DNA of 64,000 nt from Zygosaccharomyces rouxii (taxonomy: Eukaryota > Ascomycota > Saccharomycetes > Saccharomycetales > Saccharomycetaceae): positions 498,501 to 562,500 of the forward strand of contig NC_012995.1 in the NCBI RefSeq assembly GCF_000026365.1. Reading direction: 5' to 3'. The position numbers and the translations under genes were made by a program. How positions within the stretch are numbered: the stretch's first letter is position 1; each line of letters opens with the position of its first letter. Under the pieces are notes generated by a model. That model made no database searches. It was not told where the DNA came from and saw only the letters and a program-made list of their open reading frames with translations. Below are positions 55,021 to 64,000 of this stretch, piece by piece.

Positions 55021-55926
55021 TTATAATAAGTATATTTTCTGGAAGACCTTTTCGTATTCTGCTGAGCCCACAAAGGGTGCTAAATGCTTTCCCAATCTGT
55101 ATAATCCAAAGATACCGCTGGCGATTACCACAGTAATTACATTAGACCATTTCCGTCTACTTGAAAGTTTTTTGACGCCCATATACTGGCACATTCCCGC
55201 GAATATGTGATAAGTACCGGATCCAATTAACAATGTTATGGGAATAATTCCTCCGATCCATTTCACTTGCCAATTGGGATTCTGCAATATCCATTTAACG
55301 TAATTAAAATCAACATCTGTCTTTAATTCATCTGGAATCAATTTCATCACATATAGATGATACGTTAATAGAGGAGCCAATATGTAACCAGACAAGATTT
55401 GTGGTGGGAGGCTAAAGCTCTTCTTAAAACCAGTGAAATATCCTGAAAGTCCACCCGTGAGTCCAATGACCCTTTGAGAAACCCGCTCAGATTCATCCTG
55501 TAATTGGAAATGAACATCAGTTTTGGTAGGAGAATGCTTCTTGCTTTTGGATCTAGGTTTTGCATAATAATTGTTGATCCAATGCCAAATTCGTAGGATT
55601 AATCCACTACCAAAATGTAGACAGAGTGATGTAACCAGTAACTTAGTTGTGAAGGATGGTAATAACTCTCTAACCATCATTAGCACATCGTCAGGGGCTG
55701 AACCAGCAGAAATTGGAGGCACTAAAAGAGTGTTGATACCATGTAGTGGGAAATAGAGAGACATGGGGAAAGTAGAGAAGTATTGAACCTTGCGCAGGGA
55801 TACAGAAACCCATTTCTTGGATATGGGGAAAAGAGGTATACCAACAGGTTCATCTTGAGATTTCAACGCATCGTCATTCAAACTTGAGCTATCAATTGGT
55901 TCGGGTGAGACGCTTTGCAACGTCAT
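55021..55926 (-). CDS. MCP1: mitochondrial membrane protein Mcp1
   Basis: The 301-residue protein (S. cerevisiae 302) is a polytopic membrane protein. Hydrophobic segments include FSTFPMSLYFPLHGINTLLV, LLVTSLCLHFGSGLILRIWHW, GYILAPLLTYHLYVMKL, WIGGIIPITLLIGSGTYHIFAGM and NVITVVIASGIFGLYRL. Conserved His residues within the helices (LHG, HFGSG, YHLY, YHIF) resemble a haem-type helix bundle. Mcp1 is an outer-membrane partner of Vps13 at contact sites and suppresses loss of ERMES. It lies between GIP3/HER1 and SPP1, as YOR228C lies after YOR227W, and diverges from SPP1 with 149 bases between. Confidence 0.92.
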   Translation of the reverse strand: MTLQSVSPEPIDSSSLNDDALKSQDEPVGIPLFPISKKWVSVSLRKVQYFSTFPMSLYFPLHGINTLLVPPISAGSAPDDVLMMVRELLPSFTTKLLVTSLCLHFGSGLILRIWHWINNYYAKPRSKSKKHSPTKTDVHFQLQDESERVSQRVIGLTGGLSGYFTGFKKSFSLPPQILSGYILAPLLTYHLYVMKLIPDELKTDVDFNYVKWILQNPNWQVKWIGGIIPITLLIGSGTYHIFAGMCQYMGVKKLSSRRKWSNVITVVIASGIFGLYRLGKHLAPFVGSAEYEKVFQKIYLL

Positions 55927-56075
55927 CTTTACTTCTTTCTTCCTTTTCTTGAGAGGACTTTAGAAGAAACTTTCGTTGATCACACATATATTCAATCTCT
56001 TATCATTAACACGGCAAAATAGAAGCTAGTGGGAAGAACAGTGGCTACAACCTTCTTTTTTTCTGAGGATCGATC

Positions 56076-57128
56076 ATGTCATTACCATCATGGTGTCCTC
56101 CCTACTCATCACGCAAAACTGGAGTCAATGGTGAAGATGTTTACTGTATATGCAAGAATCCCGACAATGGAGACTTGATGGTTGGTTGTGATGGATGTGA
56201 TGATTGGTTCCATTTCAAATGTTTGAAAATACCAGAGACATATAGGAAACTAGTTTACTCATTCCATTGTCCCTACTGTGAAGCCGGCATAACAGGACCT
56301 GCCTCTCAAGGTGCTAACGATTTACCCAAGACTATTTGGAAGCGTAAATGTAGGTTGGATTACTGTTATAACCCGTGTCAGTCCAACAGTAAGTACTGTT
56401 CTGGAGAGCATGGTGAAGAATATATGAGAACAATGTTGGCTAAAGTGGAAATTCCAGGATTGCAACACGATGCACAGTTGCAGCTGTTTAAAGATATGGC
56501 TAATTATCACAAGAATGACAGTACCGCTGAACAATTTCAACAAATTGGTAATGAAGAATTCATTCATGATGAACCCAAGGATCAAGATTCCCTATATGCG
56601 GAGATTGTCAGGGATGATAAGAGGTTGATGGAACTGCAAGATAACGTTAAGGAACTGGGCGAGAAGACTATTCCAGCAACGAAGGCTGGATTAGATACTT
56701 TGAGCAAGTATTTAAAATGGCTCGAGGAAATTAATGTCAAATTAGCGTTACGAGGAGACTTAAATCTAGGAGAAGATGCTACTAATGGTACATCCACCAA
56801 TGCCCGTGGTAAAAATAAGAAAAAGTTCAACAAGGCCAAGGCAAAGCAGAGAAACTGCATATGTGGGTACGATCCAGATTTTCAAATACCATGTGGTGTG
56901 GATGAATTTGTTAGTGAGTACAGTCCGGATCTGCCGCATGTGAAAGGCATTTGTGTCAAGGTACGTTGTAGTAAACACTCCAGTTGGGCTACTATGCAAT
57001 TGGAAGAGCAGGAGCAACAATTGAGCTCCCTGGAGAGCTACCAAACAAGGTTAGAGCTTCTGATAAGAATGCGTAAGGAACAGTTACATATCCACTATTA
57101 TGAACAACTGCTACGAAGGAAAGATTAA
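56076..57128 (+). CDS. SPP1: COMPASS (Set1C) subunit Spp1, PHD finger
   Basis: The 350-residue protein (S. cerevisiae 353) has a PHD finger at residues 22-68 with the zinc ligands Cys24, Cys26, Cys38, Cys41, His46, Cys49, Cys65 and Cys68, and Trp44 for the H3K4me3 pocket. A second Cys-rich block (KRKCRLDYCYNPCQSNSKYCSGEHG) and a coiled-coil region follow. A later zinc motif (CICGYDPDFQIPCG ... CVKVRCSKHSSW) occupies about 265-305. Spp1 supports H3K4 trimethylation and in meiosis tethers DNA to Mer2 for break formation. Order fits YPL138C. Confidence 0.95.
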   Translation: MSLPSWCPPYSSRKTGVNGEDVYCICKNPDNGDLMVGCDGCDDWFHFKCLKIPETYRKLVYSFHCPYCEAGITGPASQGANDLPKTIWKRKCRLDYCYNPCQSNSKYCSGEHGEEYMRTMLAKVEIPGLQHDAQLQLFKDMANYHKNDSTAEQFQQIGNEEFIHDEPKDQDSLYAEIVRDDKRLMELQDNVKELGEKTIPATKAGLDTLSKYLKWLEEINVKLALRGDLNLGEDATNGTSTNARGKNKKKFNKAKAKQRNCICGYDPDFQIPCGVDEFVSEYSPDLPHVKGICVKVRCSKHSSWATMQLEEQEQQLSSLESYQTRLELLIRMRKEQLHIHYYEQLLRRKD

Positions 57129-57464
57129 TAGGACAAGTACATTTATCGGAGTCGCTAAAACCGTAAAATTCAGCATGGATTGCTAAAAGTGCTCTCAGAG
57201 CCGTTAAAATGCCTCTGTGCTCTTGGGATTCGATTAATCTTGTCAGTCAACCGTCATCACGATAGGTACTCGTTCGTCATGATACGGAAAAGAAAAAGCA
57301 ATCCCTAAATGAAAGAAAGCTAAGGTGATGGATTTCCAAAGGTCCCTTTAATGGATTGATATAAGTACAATAAAGGATTCGTTCAGTGATTCTCCATCGG
57401 TCCAACCCGATTTTGTTCTTTCCTTTACCTTCCTTTATCACCCACTGTCTACGAATACTGCAAG
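57129..57464. other. intergenic region, SPP1 3' end and UME1/WTM promoter
   Basis: The 336 bases include a pyrimidine-rich run before the start codon (TTCTTTCCTTTACCTTCCTT near 57416-57436). No gene was recognised. Confidence 0.4.
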
Positions 57465-58763
57465 ATGAGTAAGGATACCAAAGTAAACAAGCTCAAAAAT
57501 GAAGAATTTAAAATTTGGAAGAAGTCCGTTCCCTCACTATACCAGCACGTATCATTTTTCAAACCTCAGTTGGATGCTCGTTTAGGAGATGTCCTGCAAT
57601 TTGAGAAAAGGTTTACCTTTAACAACGAAGTGATACCAGACCAAAAGAGGGGAGTTCTAAACACAGGGTTGTTTTATTCTGTGGGGAGTAATATTTACAA
57701 ATTGGATTGTTCTTTGCCATTGGGACTTCAACATGGTGGAAACGAACAAGAATTACCTGATCCGCAGTATAATGAGGTCTTCAAACAGGTAGGTGGTGAC
57801 ACCTTTCCAAGTCCACATTGGATTTTGCCCGGTGAGACCATTATCAAGATGAGCCCCTTGGAATCAGGTGAAAATACTCTACTGGCATTAACATCCACGG
57901 CATCCTTAGCATGGTTTAAAGAGGGTTCTAGGAATCCGACGCATATAATGCAAGAAATTATGGGTCCTAGCACCAGTTTTTCCAGTATACATTCTATCAG
58001 AAATTCCGAATGTTTGGCAGTTTGTGATTTTGATCTCTCTAGGGACAAAAAAGAATTGGTAAAATGTCAAGCTGATAGGAAAGAAGGCCAAAGTACCATA
58101 AAAATTGTAGACAACTCAGATAAAGTTGGGACACCCCTTCGTCGTTTTAATGTAGAAGCGTCAGTCATCCATTCGGTAAGCTTTTTGGATAATAATCTCT
58201 ACGTAACATGTTCCGATGAGAACGTGGTAAGTTTTTGGGACAAGAGGAGTGACTCACAACTTTGGTCATTCACTGATTCACAGGATGGTAATATAACTAG
58301 TTTGAGTAGTTCATCTCAGCTAGATGGTTTTTTTGCAACTGGTACGGACGCTGGTGTTATCAAATTATGGGATTTGAGAGCTATAATGTCTCAACAACAA
58401 GAAATGGTTAGTTTCTACCATTCTAATGAAGATCCAGTGGTTGATTTACAATTTTCACCGACAAATTCTACAGAATTTTTAAGCGTTGGTAAGAGCGGTA
58501 ATGTTTACCAATGGGATACTGATTTTTTCTTCACCAACGAAGAAGTTGATGAAGAGGATTTGCATTTACAATGTTTGAAGTTTCTTCATACTGGTGGTAG
58601 TAGAAGATCAATAGGTGCCAATGATAAACGGAATATGGTAAACTGGCATCCAGCAATTGACCAATTAGTAGGGACAATTGATAATGATTGTTCAATTGCG
58701 GCTTATAAGGCATTTACCGGTAGGGAAGAAGAGCAACAGGACGAAGAAGATGAACAAGAATGA
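57465..58763 (+). CDS. UME1: WD40 transcriptional modulator, UME1/WTM1/WTM2 type
   Basis: The 432-residue protein starts with a charged helix and FKIWKKSVPSLYQHVSFFKP, the hallmark opening of the Wtm/Ume1 group. WD40 blades follow: VIHSVSFLDNNLYVTCSDENVVSFWDKR, GNITSLSSSSQLDGFFATGTDAGVIKLWDLR and PVVDLQFSPTNSTEFLSVGKSGNVYQWD. The last residues are strongly acidic (EEEQQDEEDEQE). In S. cerevisiae UME1 (YPL139C, 460 residues) works with the Rpd3L deacetylase to repress meiotic genes, and its relatives WTM1/WTM2 act in nuclear retention of Rnr2/4. One ancestor-like gene stands here, so its role could combine these. Confidence 0.85.
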   Translation: MSKDTKVNKLKNEEFKIWKKSVPSLYQHVSFFKPQLDARLGDVLQFEKRFTFNNEVIPDQKRGVLNTGLFYSVGSNIYKLDCSLPLGLQHGGNEQELPDPQYNEVFKQVGGDTFPSPHWILPGETIIKMSPLESGENTLLALTSTASLAWFKEGSRNPTHIMQEIMGPSTSFSSIHSIRNSECLAVCDFDLSRDKKELVKCQADRKEGQSTIKIVDNSDKVGTPLRRFNVEASVIHSVSFLDNNLYVTCSDENVVSFWDKRSDSQLWSFTDSQDGNITSLSSSSQLDGFFATGTDAGVIKLWDLRAIMSQQQEMVSFYHSNEDPVVDLQFSPTNSTEFLSVGKSGNVYQWDTDFFFTNEEVDEEDLHLQCLKFLHTGGSRRSIGANDKRNMVNWHPAIDQLVGTIDNDCSIAAYKAFTGREEEQQDEEDEQE

Positions 58764-59697
58764 TTGTAGTGTCTAGATAGTGGAAATATTTATTTATTTT
58801 GTAATGTCATCTTTTTCTTATTTTCTCATTTAATGTATTTTTTTTTTTTTTTTGAATTAAGCGTTATGGCTATTAAACGTTAAATTAGCGAACACTTAGA
58901 GTGCTAGAAGTAAACTTAAGTAGTAAATAAACTATGATGACCGAAACAAGTTTGGTCTTATATTCCACCATTTCTACAAAGGTATGAATGTCATATTAAA
59001 TAGAAGGAAGAGTCTTCTTCAGAAACCTTGCACATCAAAATTACCACTAATTAATGGACAAATAGAGCTGTGTATATAAATATAAGGGTATCAGAAATCT
59101 TATAAAATGCCAAAGCAACTTACTGTAGATTTCTAAGGACTCAATTCTACCAGGATATTGATCTCGGCATACGTATATATATATGTATATATATGTATTA
59201 TTTTCCTTTTACAAGACGAATTTTAGAGACTCCTACGAGTCCCCTGAAATGTAAACCAAGACTTTTTCTGGTCAAACTGAATCTTTAGAATCGATCGAAG
59301 ATATGCAATCGATCTCAAAATTTCTATATAATTCAATATAGTCGATCCACTATTCTATACTAGTTCGGGTGACCAGGTTACCCGCTCTTGTACTAAGCCC
59401 GATTTATATCAGATACAAGTCGCGCAGTGACAGAACTGGAAGAGTTGGATCGACAAGCAGCATCCTTTCGACAAAATAAAAAAGATTTGAAAATTGGACG
59501 AAGAAGAATCAGATCTTTCGATATTGGGATTCATTTTCCATCCCAGCGTGGATCGATTCATATTGATGGTGATTAAGCTAATTTAGAGATCGTTTTTCAT
59601 TTAAGAAAAAGAAAAAGAAGAAAACTATTCATCAGAGATCGTGGTAAAGGGAGATAGCTTGATAGACAAGAAGACAAAGACACGTTTTGTAGAGAAC
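58764..59697. other. intergenic region, UME1 3' end and MKK promoter/leader
   Basis: The 934-base gap includes a T15-17 run at about 58838-58853, a TATATA/GTATAT microsatellite at about 59170-59197 and a purine-rich leader (AAGAAAAAGAAAAAGAAG at 59603-59622). The reading frame of the kinase is open to a GTG at 59641 but no ATG precedes 59698. No RNA gene was recognised. Confidence 0.45.
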
Positions 59698-61176
59698 ATG
59701 GCATCGTTATTCAAACCACCTGAATCAGCAAGGCGTAATGCAAAATCTCCAAAGCTTACACTCCCGCCTTCGCTGAGAAATAATCACGCTGAATTGAATC
59801 ATGACGATATTATCAACGGTGCAGGCATCGCTAGACCAAGTAATGGAAGTTCACCATCACTCGATCATCTACGAGGAGTAACACCTCTATACTCGTCATC
59901 GGAGATCACTATACCTCGTTCCGATCAAACCCCACCAACGACATCATCATCATCAATATATTCTATGACATCATCAAAACCAATGAAGAAAAGGCCAGTA
60001 CCACCACCAATTCCTACATCTGTACTCTCCAATTTAAAAGAGTCATCTTCATCACAATCGACTCCAAAAGTGGATAAAATGGCAAATTCGTTATCCAAGT
60101 TACAAATTGGAGGGGACTCGACGTTGCCTTATTCGAGCCAAGACTTGAACAATTCGACAGACACTTACCCTAGTGCAGTATTATCCGCCTATGACAGTAA
60201 TGGTAATAGTCCTACGGCATTAGAGACAAAAATTGCAGGTAAAGATATTGATCAATTGGATGAAGAAGTTTGGGAACATCAAATGTTAAAACATCAAATA
60301 GAAACAGTGGGTATATTAGGTGAAGGTGCAGGTGGTGCTGTTGCCAAATGCAGACTTAAGACGAACAGTGGTGGTAAAATATTTGCCCTAAAGACGATAA
60401 ACACTCTGAACACAGATCCCGAATACCAAAAACAAATATTCAGAGAGTTACAATTCAACAAATCGTTTGAATCTGATTACATTGTCAAATATTATGGTAT
60501 GTTTGCAGATCAACAAAATTCCACGATATACATTGCCATGGAATATATGGGTGGGAAATCTTTGGACGCAGTATACAAAAATTTGATTAGACGTGGAGGT
60601 AGAATCAGTGAAAAAGTATTGGGTAAAATAGCTGAAGCGGTATTAAGAGGATTATCATATCTACATGAACGTAAAATTATTCACAGAGACATTAAACCTC
60701 AAAATATTTTGCTGAATTTACAAGGTCAAGTTAAATTATGTGATTTTGGTGTTAGTGGTGAAGCTGTTAATTCATTAGCTACAACATTCACTGGTACATC
60801 TTTTTATATGGCTCCTGAACGTATTAAGGGTCAACCCTATAGTGTTACATGTGACGTTTGGTCATTAGGTCTGACACTTCTAGAAGTCGCCCAGGGACGT
60901 TTTCCCTTTGGATCCGATAAGATGGCCGCTAATGTGGCCCCCATTGAATTATTAACAATAATTTTAACGTTTACACCAGAATTAAAGGATGAACCGGAAT
61001 TAGACATTTATTGGAGTAAAGCCTTTAAATCCTTTATCGAATACTGTTTGAAGAAGGAAACTCGTGAAAGACCATCGCCAAGACAAATGATTAACCATCC
61101 ATGGATTCAGGGACAAATGAAGAAAAAGACAAATATGGAAAAATTTATAAACAAGTGCTGGGAAGATGAAGCTTGA
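59698..61176 (+). CDS. MKK1: cell-wall-integrity MAP kinase kinase (Mkk1/Mkk2)
   Basis: From the ATG at 59698 (MASLFKPPESARR, the same opening as the S. cerevisiae proteins) the product has 492 residues; Mkk1 and Mkk2 have 508 and 506. A Ser/Thr/Pro-rich regulatory part precedes the kinase domain from about residue 200. Key residues are the glycine loop GEGAGGAVAKC (from Gly208), Lys232, HRDIKPQN (His329-Asp331) and DFG (Asp349-Gly351). Ser359 and Thr363 in AVNSLATT correspond to the sites phosphorylated by Bck1. The kinase activates Slt2 under wall stress. S. cerevisiae has the gene at YOR231W and YPL140C; here there is one. Confidence 0.96.
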   Translation: MASLFKPPESARRNAKSPKLTLPPSLRNNHAELNHDDIINGAGIARPSNGSSPSLDHLRGVTPLYSSSEITIPRSDQTPPTTSSSSIYSMTSSKPMKKRPVPPPIPTSVLSNLKESSSSQSTPKVDKMANSLSKLQIGGDSTLPYSSQDLNNSTDTYPSAVLSAYDSNGNSPTALETKIAGKDIDQLDEEVWEHQMLKHQIETVGILGEGAGGAVAKCRLKTNSGGKIFALKTINTLNTDPEYQKQIFRELQFNKSFESDYIVKYYGMFADQQNSTIYIAMEYMGGKSLDAVYKNLIRRGGRISEKVLGKIAEAVLRGLSYLHERKIIHRDIKPQNILLNLQGQVKLCDFGVSGEAVNSLATTFTGTSFYMAPERIKGQPYSVTCDVWSLGLTLLEVAQGRFPFGSDKMAANVAPIELLTIILTFTPELKDEPELDIYWSKAFKSFIEYCLKKETRERPSPRQMINHPWIQGQMKKKTNMEKFINKCWEDEA

Positions 61177-61407
61177 ATAAAGTAATCTATACGAACTGAT
61201 ATTTTAGCATTGCATTCAATATATCGTTAATACTCTTAATAACCCTTATTATTATGACTGATCCTTCGTTCAACACGATTTTCATTTTTTTTCAATGGGG
61301 ACCACTTGGTGGAACATCTCATCACTTGGTGAAGACCACTACAATGTAGTTCGTCATTAAGGTAAAGATAACAAACATCAACCTATAGATCAATAATCCC
61401 TTCAAGT

Positions 61408-62061
61408 ATGATCAGAGCTCTAAGTTATATGGTTCCTAGAACAGGTGCTTTGCCTGTTAGACCTGTTTACAGATCTGTCGCCAATGCAAGATTTTACTCA
61501 CAGGCCAAGAATGAGAATGCCCAGGAAGAACCAAAGCAAGAACAAGAGAACAAGAAGGAAGAACAAGGTTCTGAACTGCAAGAATTGCAACAAAAATTGC
61601 AAAATAAAGATAAGGAAGCTGCTGAATATAAGGACAGATTGGTAAGATGTGTAGCCGATTTCCGCAATTTGCAAGAAGTCACAAAGAAGGATGTGCAAAA
61701 GGCTAAAGATTTCGCCCTACAGAAATTCGCCAAGGATTTGCTAGAATCTGTTGATAACTTTGGTCACGCCCTCAATGCTTTCGATGCTGCTGATTCCAAA
61801 CATTCTAGTGAAGTTAAGGAACTCTATACTGGTGTCAAGATGACAAGAGATGTGTTTGAAAAGACTCTATACAAGTACGGTATCGAGAAAATTGAACCAT
61901 TAGGTCAACAATTCGACCCTAACCAGCACGAAGCTACTTTCGAATTGGATCAACCTGACAAGGAACCTGGTACCGTTTTCTTTGTGCAACAAGTAGGTTT
62001 CTCATTGAACAGCAGAGTCATCAGACCTGCTAAGGTTGGTATCGTAAAAGCAAGAGAGTAA
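61408..62061 (+). CDS. MGE1: mitochondrial GrpE nucleotide-exchange factor (Mge1)
   Basis: The 217-residue protein (S. cerevisiae 228) has an Arg-rich presequence ending near RFYSQA. A Glu/Gln/Lys-rich coiled coil (about 35-95) follows, then the GrpE core: YKDRLVRCVADFRNLQEVTKKD, FAKDLLESVDNFGHAL and the C-terminal beta domain ending VGFSLNSRVIRPAKVGIVKA. It releases ADP from mitochondrial Hsp70 (Ssc1, Ssq1) in protein import and iron-sulfur cluster transfer. No perfect heat-shock element was seen in the 231-base upstream gap, which has a CACTTGGTG direct repeat (near 61307 and 61324). Confidence 0.96.
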   Translation: MIRALSYMVPRTGALPVRPVYRSVANARFYSQAKNENAQEEPKQEQENKKEEQGSELQELQQKLQNKDKEAAEYKDRLVRCVADFRNLQEVTKKDVQKAKDFALQKFAKDLLESVDNFGHALNAFDAADSKHSSEVKELYTGVKMTRDVFEKTLYKYGIEKIEPLGQQFDPNQHEATFELDQPDKEPGTVFFVQQVGFSLNSRVIRPAKVGIVKARE

Positions 62062-62768
62062 GTTATTTAGCAAAGGCGATTTGCAATGCAATGCAGATGA
62101 AATGAGATGAGATGAGATGAGATGAGATGAGATGAGATGCGACGAACAAAATCTACTTCAATTTTACATACATGTACATACGTAAACAGAGTAATCCACA
62201 GCTACTGCTAAAAATATATGCAAGGGCTTTATCTTCAATACTTCTTGAATTCGCGGTTGTGATGTTGATCATTTCGTAGATGGATTTGTTTGTACATCAA
62301 CCGAATTCAGTAAAAAAATTGGTCGTGTTTACCATTATGACGATTAGCAGAATTCTTGTTAATGGGCATTGAAACTAGTTGAAGCCCGAGATTTTGGGTT
62401 TAAAACTTTTAGATATCACAATTTATCTCCTTAGATTTCGAATCTTGGATTTGATTAACTAGTTTTACATCTGCAGCCTCATATCGGGCCAAATCAAAGT
62501 TACAACGACGTCTACAAAGAAGACAGCATCTTGTAAAAGAGTTTTAATTAAATCCTACCGTCAATAATCGAAATCTTGTATTACCGTTTGCCAGATCTTT
62601 CCTATCTGCCTTTTGTTGAGATTTACTGTTTGTTTAAGGCCTCTGAGATCTCACATCCATTAAACATAACACCAACAAACAAACAACACAAACATCACAA
62701 TAAACACACAAACAGAGGATTTTTAAACCAAGATTCGATTCTAAAGGTCCATTTTAGTTGAAACACGT
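62062..62768. other. intergenic region, MGE1 3' end and KIN4 promoter
   Basis: The 707 bases contain the GATGA pentamer array (62096-62140) just after MGE1 and a C/A-rich leader (ACACCAACAAACAAACAACA type, 62665-62715) before KIN4. The frame at 62576-62761 has no family feature. Confidence 0.5.
62096..62140 (+). repeat. GATGA pentanucleotide array, nine units
   Basis: Nine consecutive pentamers, with AATGA as the second unit, GATGC as the last, and seven exact GATGA. The array begins 35 bases after the MGE1 stop. A shorter array of the same unit is at 7671-7690. Confidence 0.9.
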
Positions 62769-64000
62769 ATGTCTGCTATGACTTCATTACCACAACGGCA
62801 TACGTATTACGGTGGTGAAGTTGGAGTACATACACATGAGATTAGTGCTAAACCAAGGAAGAGACACGTAACTTTTGGACCATACATCGTTGGATCAACA
62901 CTAGGGGAAGGTGAATTTGGTAAAGTTAAATTAGGATGGTCCAAAGCCGCTTCATCGTCGCTAGAGGTGCCTAAGCAAGTTGCCATTAAATTAATCAGAA
63001 GAGATAGTATTCCAAAGAATTCTGAGAAGGAGGTTAAAATCTACAGGGAAATAAATGCATTAAAACATTTATCGCATCCGAATATTGTTAAATTGGAAGA
63101 GGTATTACAAAATTCGAAGTATATTGGTATCGTGCTCGAGTACGCATCTGGGGGAGAGTTTTACAAATATATTCAAAGGAAACGACGGCTCAAAGAAGCT
63201 ATAGCATGTAGATTATTTGCACAGCTGGTTTCGGGCGTTAACTATATGCATTCTAAAGGGTTAGTTCATCGGGATTTGAAACTAGAAAATCTACTATTGG
63301 ATAAACATGAGAATTTGGTTATAACAGATTTTGGGTTTGTTAATGAATTCGTTTCGCACAACGAATTGATGAAAACATCATGTGGGTCGCCTTGTTACGC
63401 TGCACCTGAATTGGTCGTTAGCACAAAGCCCTATGAAGCAAGGAAAAGTGACGTTTGGTCATGCGGTGTGATTTTATATGCAATGTTAGCAGGTTATTTA
63501 CCATGGGACGATGATCCAAAGAATCCTGACGGGAATGATATCGTTAGACTGTATTATTACATCACAAGAACACCTCTAAAATTTCCGGAATACATTACGC
63601 CATTGTCAAGAGATCTATTAAGACGCATATTAGTATCTGACCCTAAAAAGAGAATAACACTGAGAAGTATCCATAAACACGAATGGTTAAAACCTCATGC
63701 GGCATTCATTTCAATTACTCCAGAAGAATGGGACAAGGCGATGTCATCAAAGGACGTATTTAGACTGCCACACCCCGCACATACAAGACCAAAGAGACCT
63801 CAGTCAAGTTGTTCTACATCATCAACAGGTTCTAAAGGCGAGAAGAGAGATTCATTAATAATGGATTATACTTTAGTGCCATTACCAGCACCGCCTCACC
63901 AATCACAATCGCATGTAATCACAAAACCATCACCACCATCTCCAGAAATAAGAACTTCACCTGTAAGGAATCAGTTGAGTCGACACACTAGGAGCAATTC
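62769..64000 (+). CDS. KIN4: Ser/Thr kinase Kin4/Frk1 (5' part; continues beyond window)
   Basis: The frame opens with ATG at 62769 and stays open to the window end, giving at least 410 residues. The kinase domain runs from about residue 40 (YIVGSTLGEGEFGKVKLG) to about 300, with Lys74 in VAIKLI, HRDLKLENLLL, DFGFVNEF and the activation loop LMKTSCGSPCYAAPELV. Thr203 matches the Elm1-phosphorylated Thr209 of S. cerevisiae Kin4. After the domain the chain becomes Ser/Pro-rich. Kin4 keeps Bfa1-Bub2 active in the spindle position checkpoint; Frk1 is its duplicate (YOR233W, YPL141C). The position after MGE1 fits KIN4. The C-terminal half is not in the window. Confidence 0.93.
   Translation, partial: MSAMTSLPQRHTYYGGEVGVHTHEISAKPRKRHVTFGPYIVGSTLGEGEFGKVKLGWSKAASSSLEVPKQVAIKLIRRDSIPKNSEKEVKIYREINALKHLSHPNIVKLEEVLQNSKYIGIVLEYASGGEFYKYIQRKRRLKEAIACRLFAQLVSGVNYMHSKGLVHRDLKLENLLLDKHENLVITDFGFVNEFVSHNELMKTSCGSPCYAAPELVVSTKPYEARKSDVWSCGVILYAMLAGYLPWDDDPKNPDGNDIVRLYYYITRTPLKFPEYITPLSRDLLRRILVSDPKKRITLRSIHKHEWLKPHAAFISITPEEWDKAMSSKDVFRLPHPAHTRPKRPQSSCSTSSTGSKGEKRDSLIMDYTLVPLPAPPHQSQSHVITKPSPPSPEIRTSPVRNQLSRHTRSN

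Overview
This is a nuclear chromosome window from a budding yeast of the family Saccharomycetaceae. It is AT-rich, with compact intergenic regions, almost no introns, a 5' splice site GTATGT with branch site TACTAAC, and proteins that align through their lengths with Saccharomyces cerevisiae families. From RNY1 rightwards the genes interleave two S. cerevisiae segments, chromosome XV right arm (YOR208-YOR233 names) and chromosome XVI left arm (YPL123-YPL141 names), with one copy where S. cerevisiae has two (MKK1/MKK2, ODC1/ODC2, GIP3/HER1, ISU1/ISU2, KIN4/FRK1). That is the arrangement expected of a lineage that did not undergo the whole-genome duplication; Zygosaccharomyces or Torulaspora is my best guess, but genus cannot be settled from the sequence alone. 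Gene names and S. cerevisiae positions and lengths are from memory, not from a search.

Layout. 1-3310: the end of a CDC123-like gene, a PAN5-like ketopantoate reductase and the spore-wall transglycosylase CRR1; this part belongs to a different ancestral block. 3606-7643: RNY1, an extra THI7-family permease, SPC29. 8359-22728: PTP2, KAP120, NPT1, NAN1, RPB10, MGM1. 22729-24113: a 1.4 kb gene-free stretch. 24114-34914: HHO1, TBF1, STE4, the tandem YEATS pair SAS5-TAF14 (TAF14 has an intron after nine coding bases), SPO19-like, AIM41, RUD3. 35151-49114: RFC1, STE13, RPL5, RCN2, COX11, RDS2, MCT1, ODC, DSC3, RPB8. 49355-49450: an intron-containing tRNA-Ser(UGA). 50127-64000: ISU1, GIP3/HER1, MCP1, SPP1, UME1/WTM, MKK1/2, MGE1 and the 5' part of KIN4/FRK1.

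The genes are mostly independent housekeeping loci, not a pathway cluster. Several promoters carry sites that suit their gene: paired middle sporulation elements upstream of both CRR1 and SPO19, two Rap1 sites upstream of RPL5, PAC and RRPE-like sites upstream of NAN1, and Tbf1-type motifs upstream of TBF1 itself.

I found no mobile element, virus-like insertion, CRISPR array or clear novel system. The most useful observations are the adjacent SAS5-TAF14 YEATS pair, the intron in tRNA-Ser(UGA) with its 14-bp palindrome, the 12-bp inverted repeat upstream of PTP2, the interlocked stop codons of RDS2 and MCT1, and the paired promoter sites. Start codons were restricted to ATG, so several reading frames that are open further upstream from TTG or GTG are shortened here (SPC29, SAS5, RPL5, GIP3/HER1, MKK).
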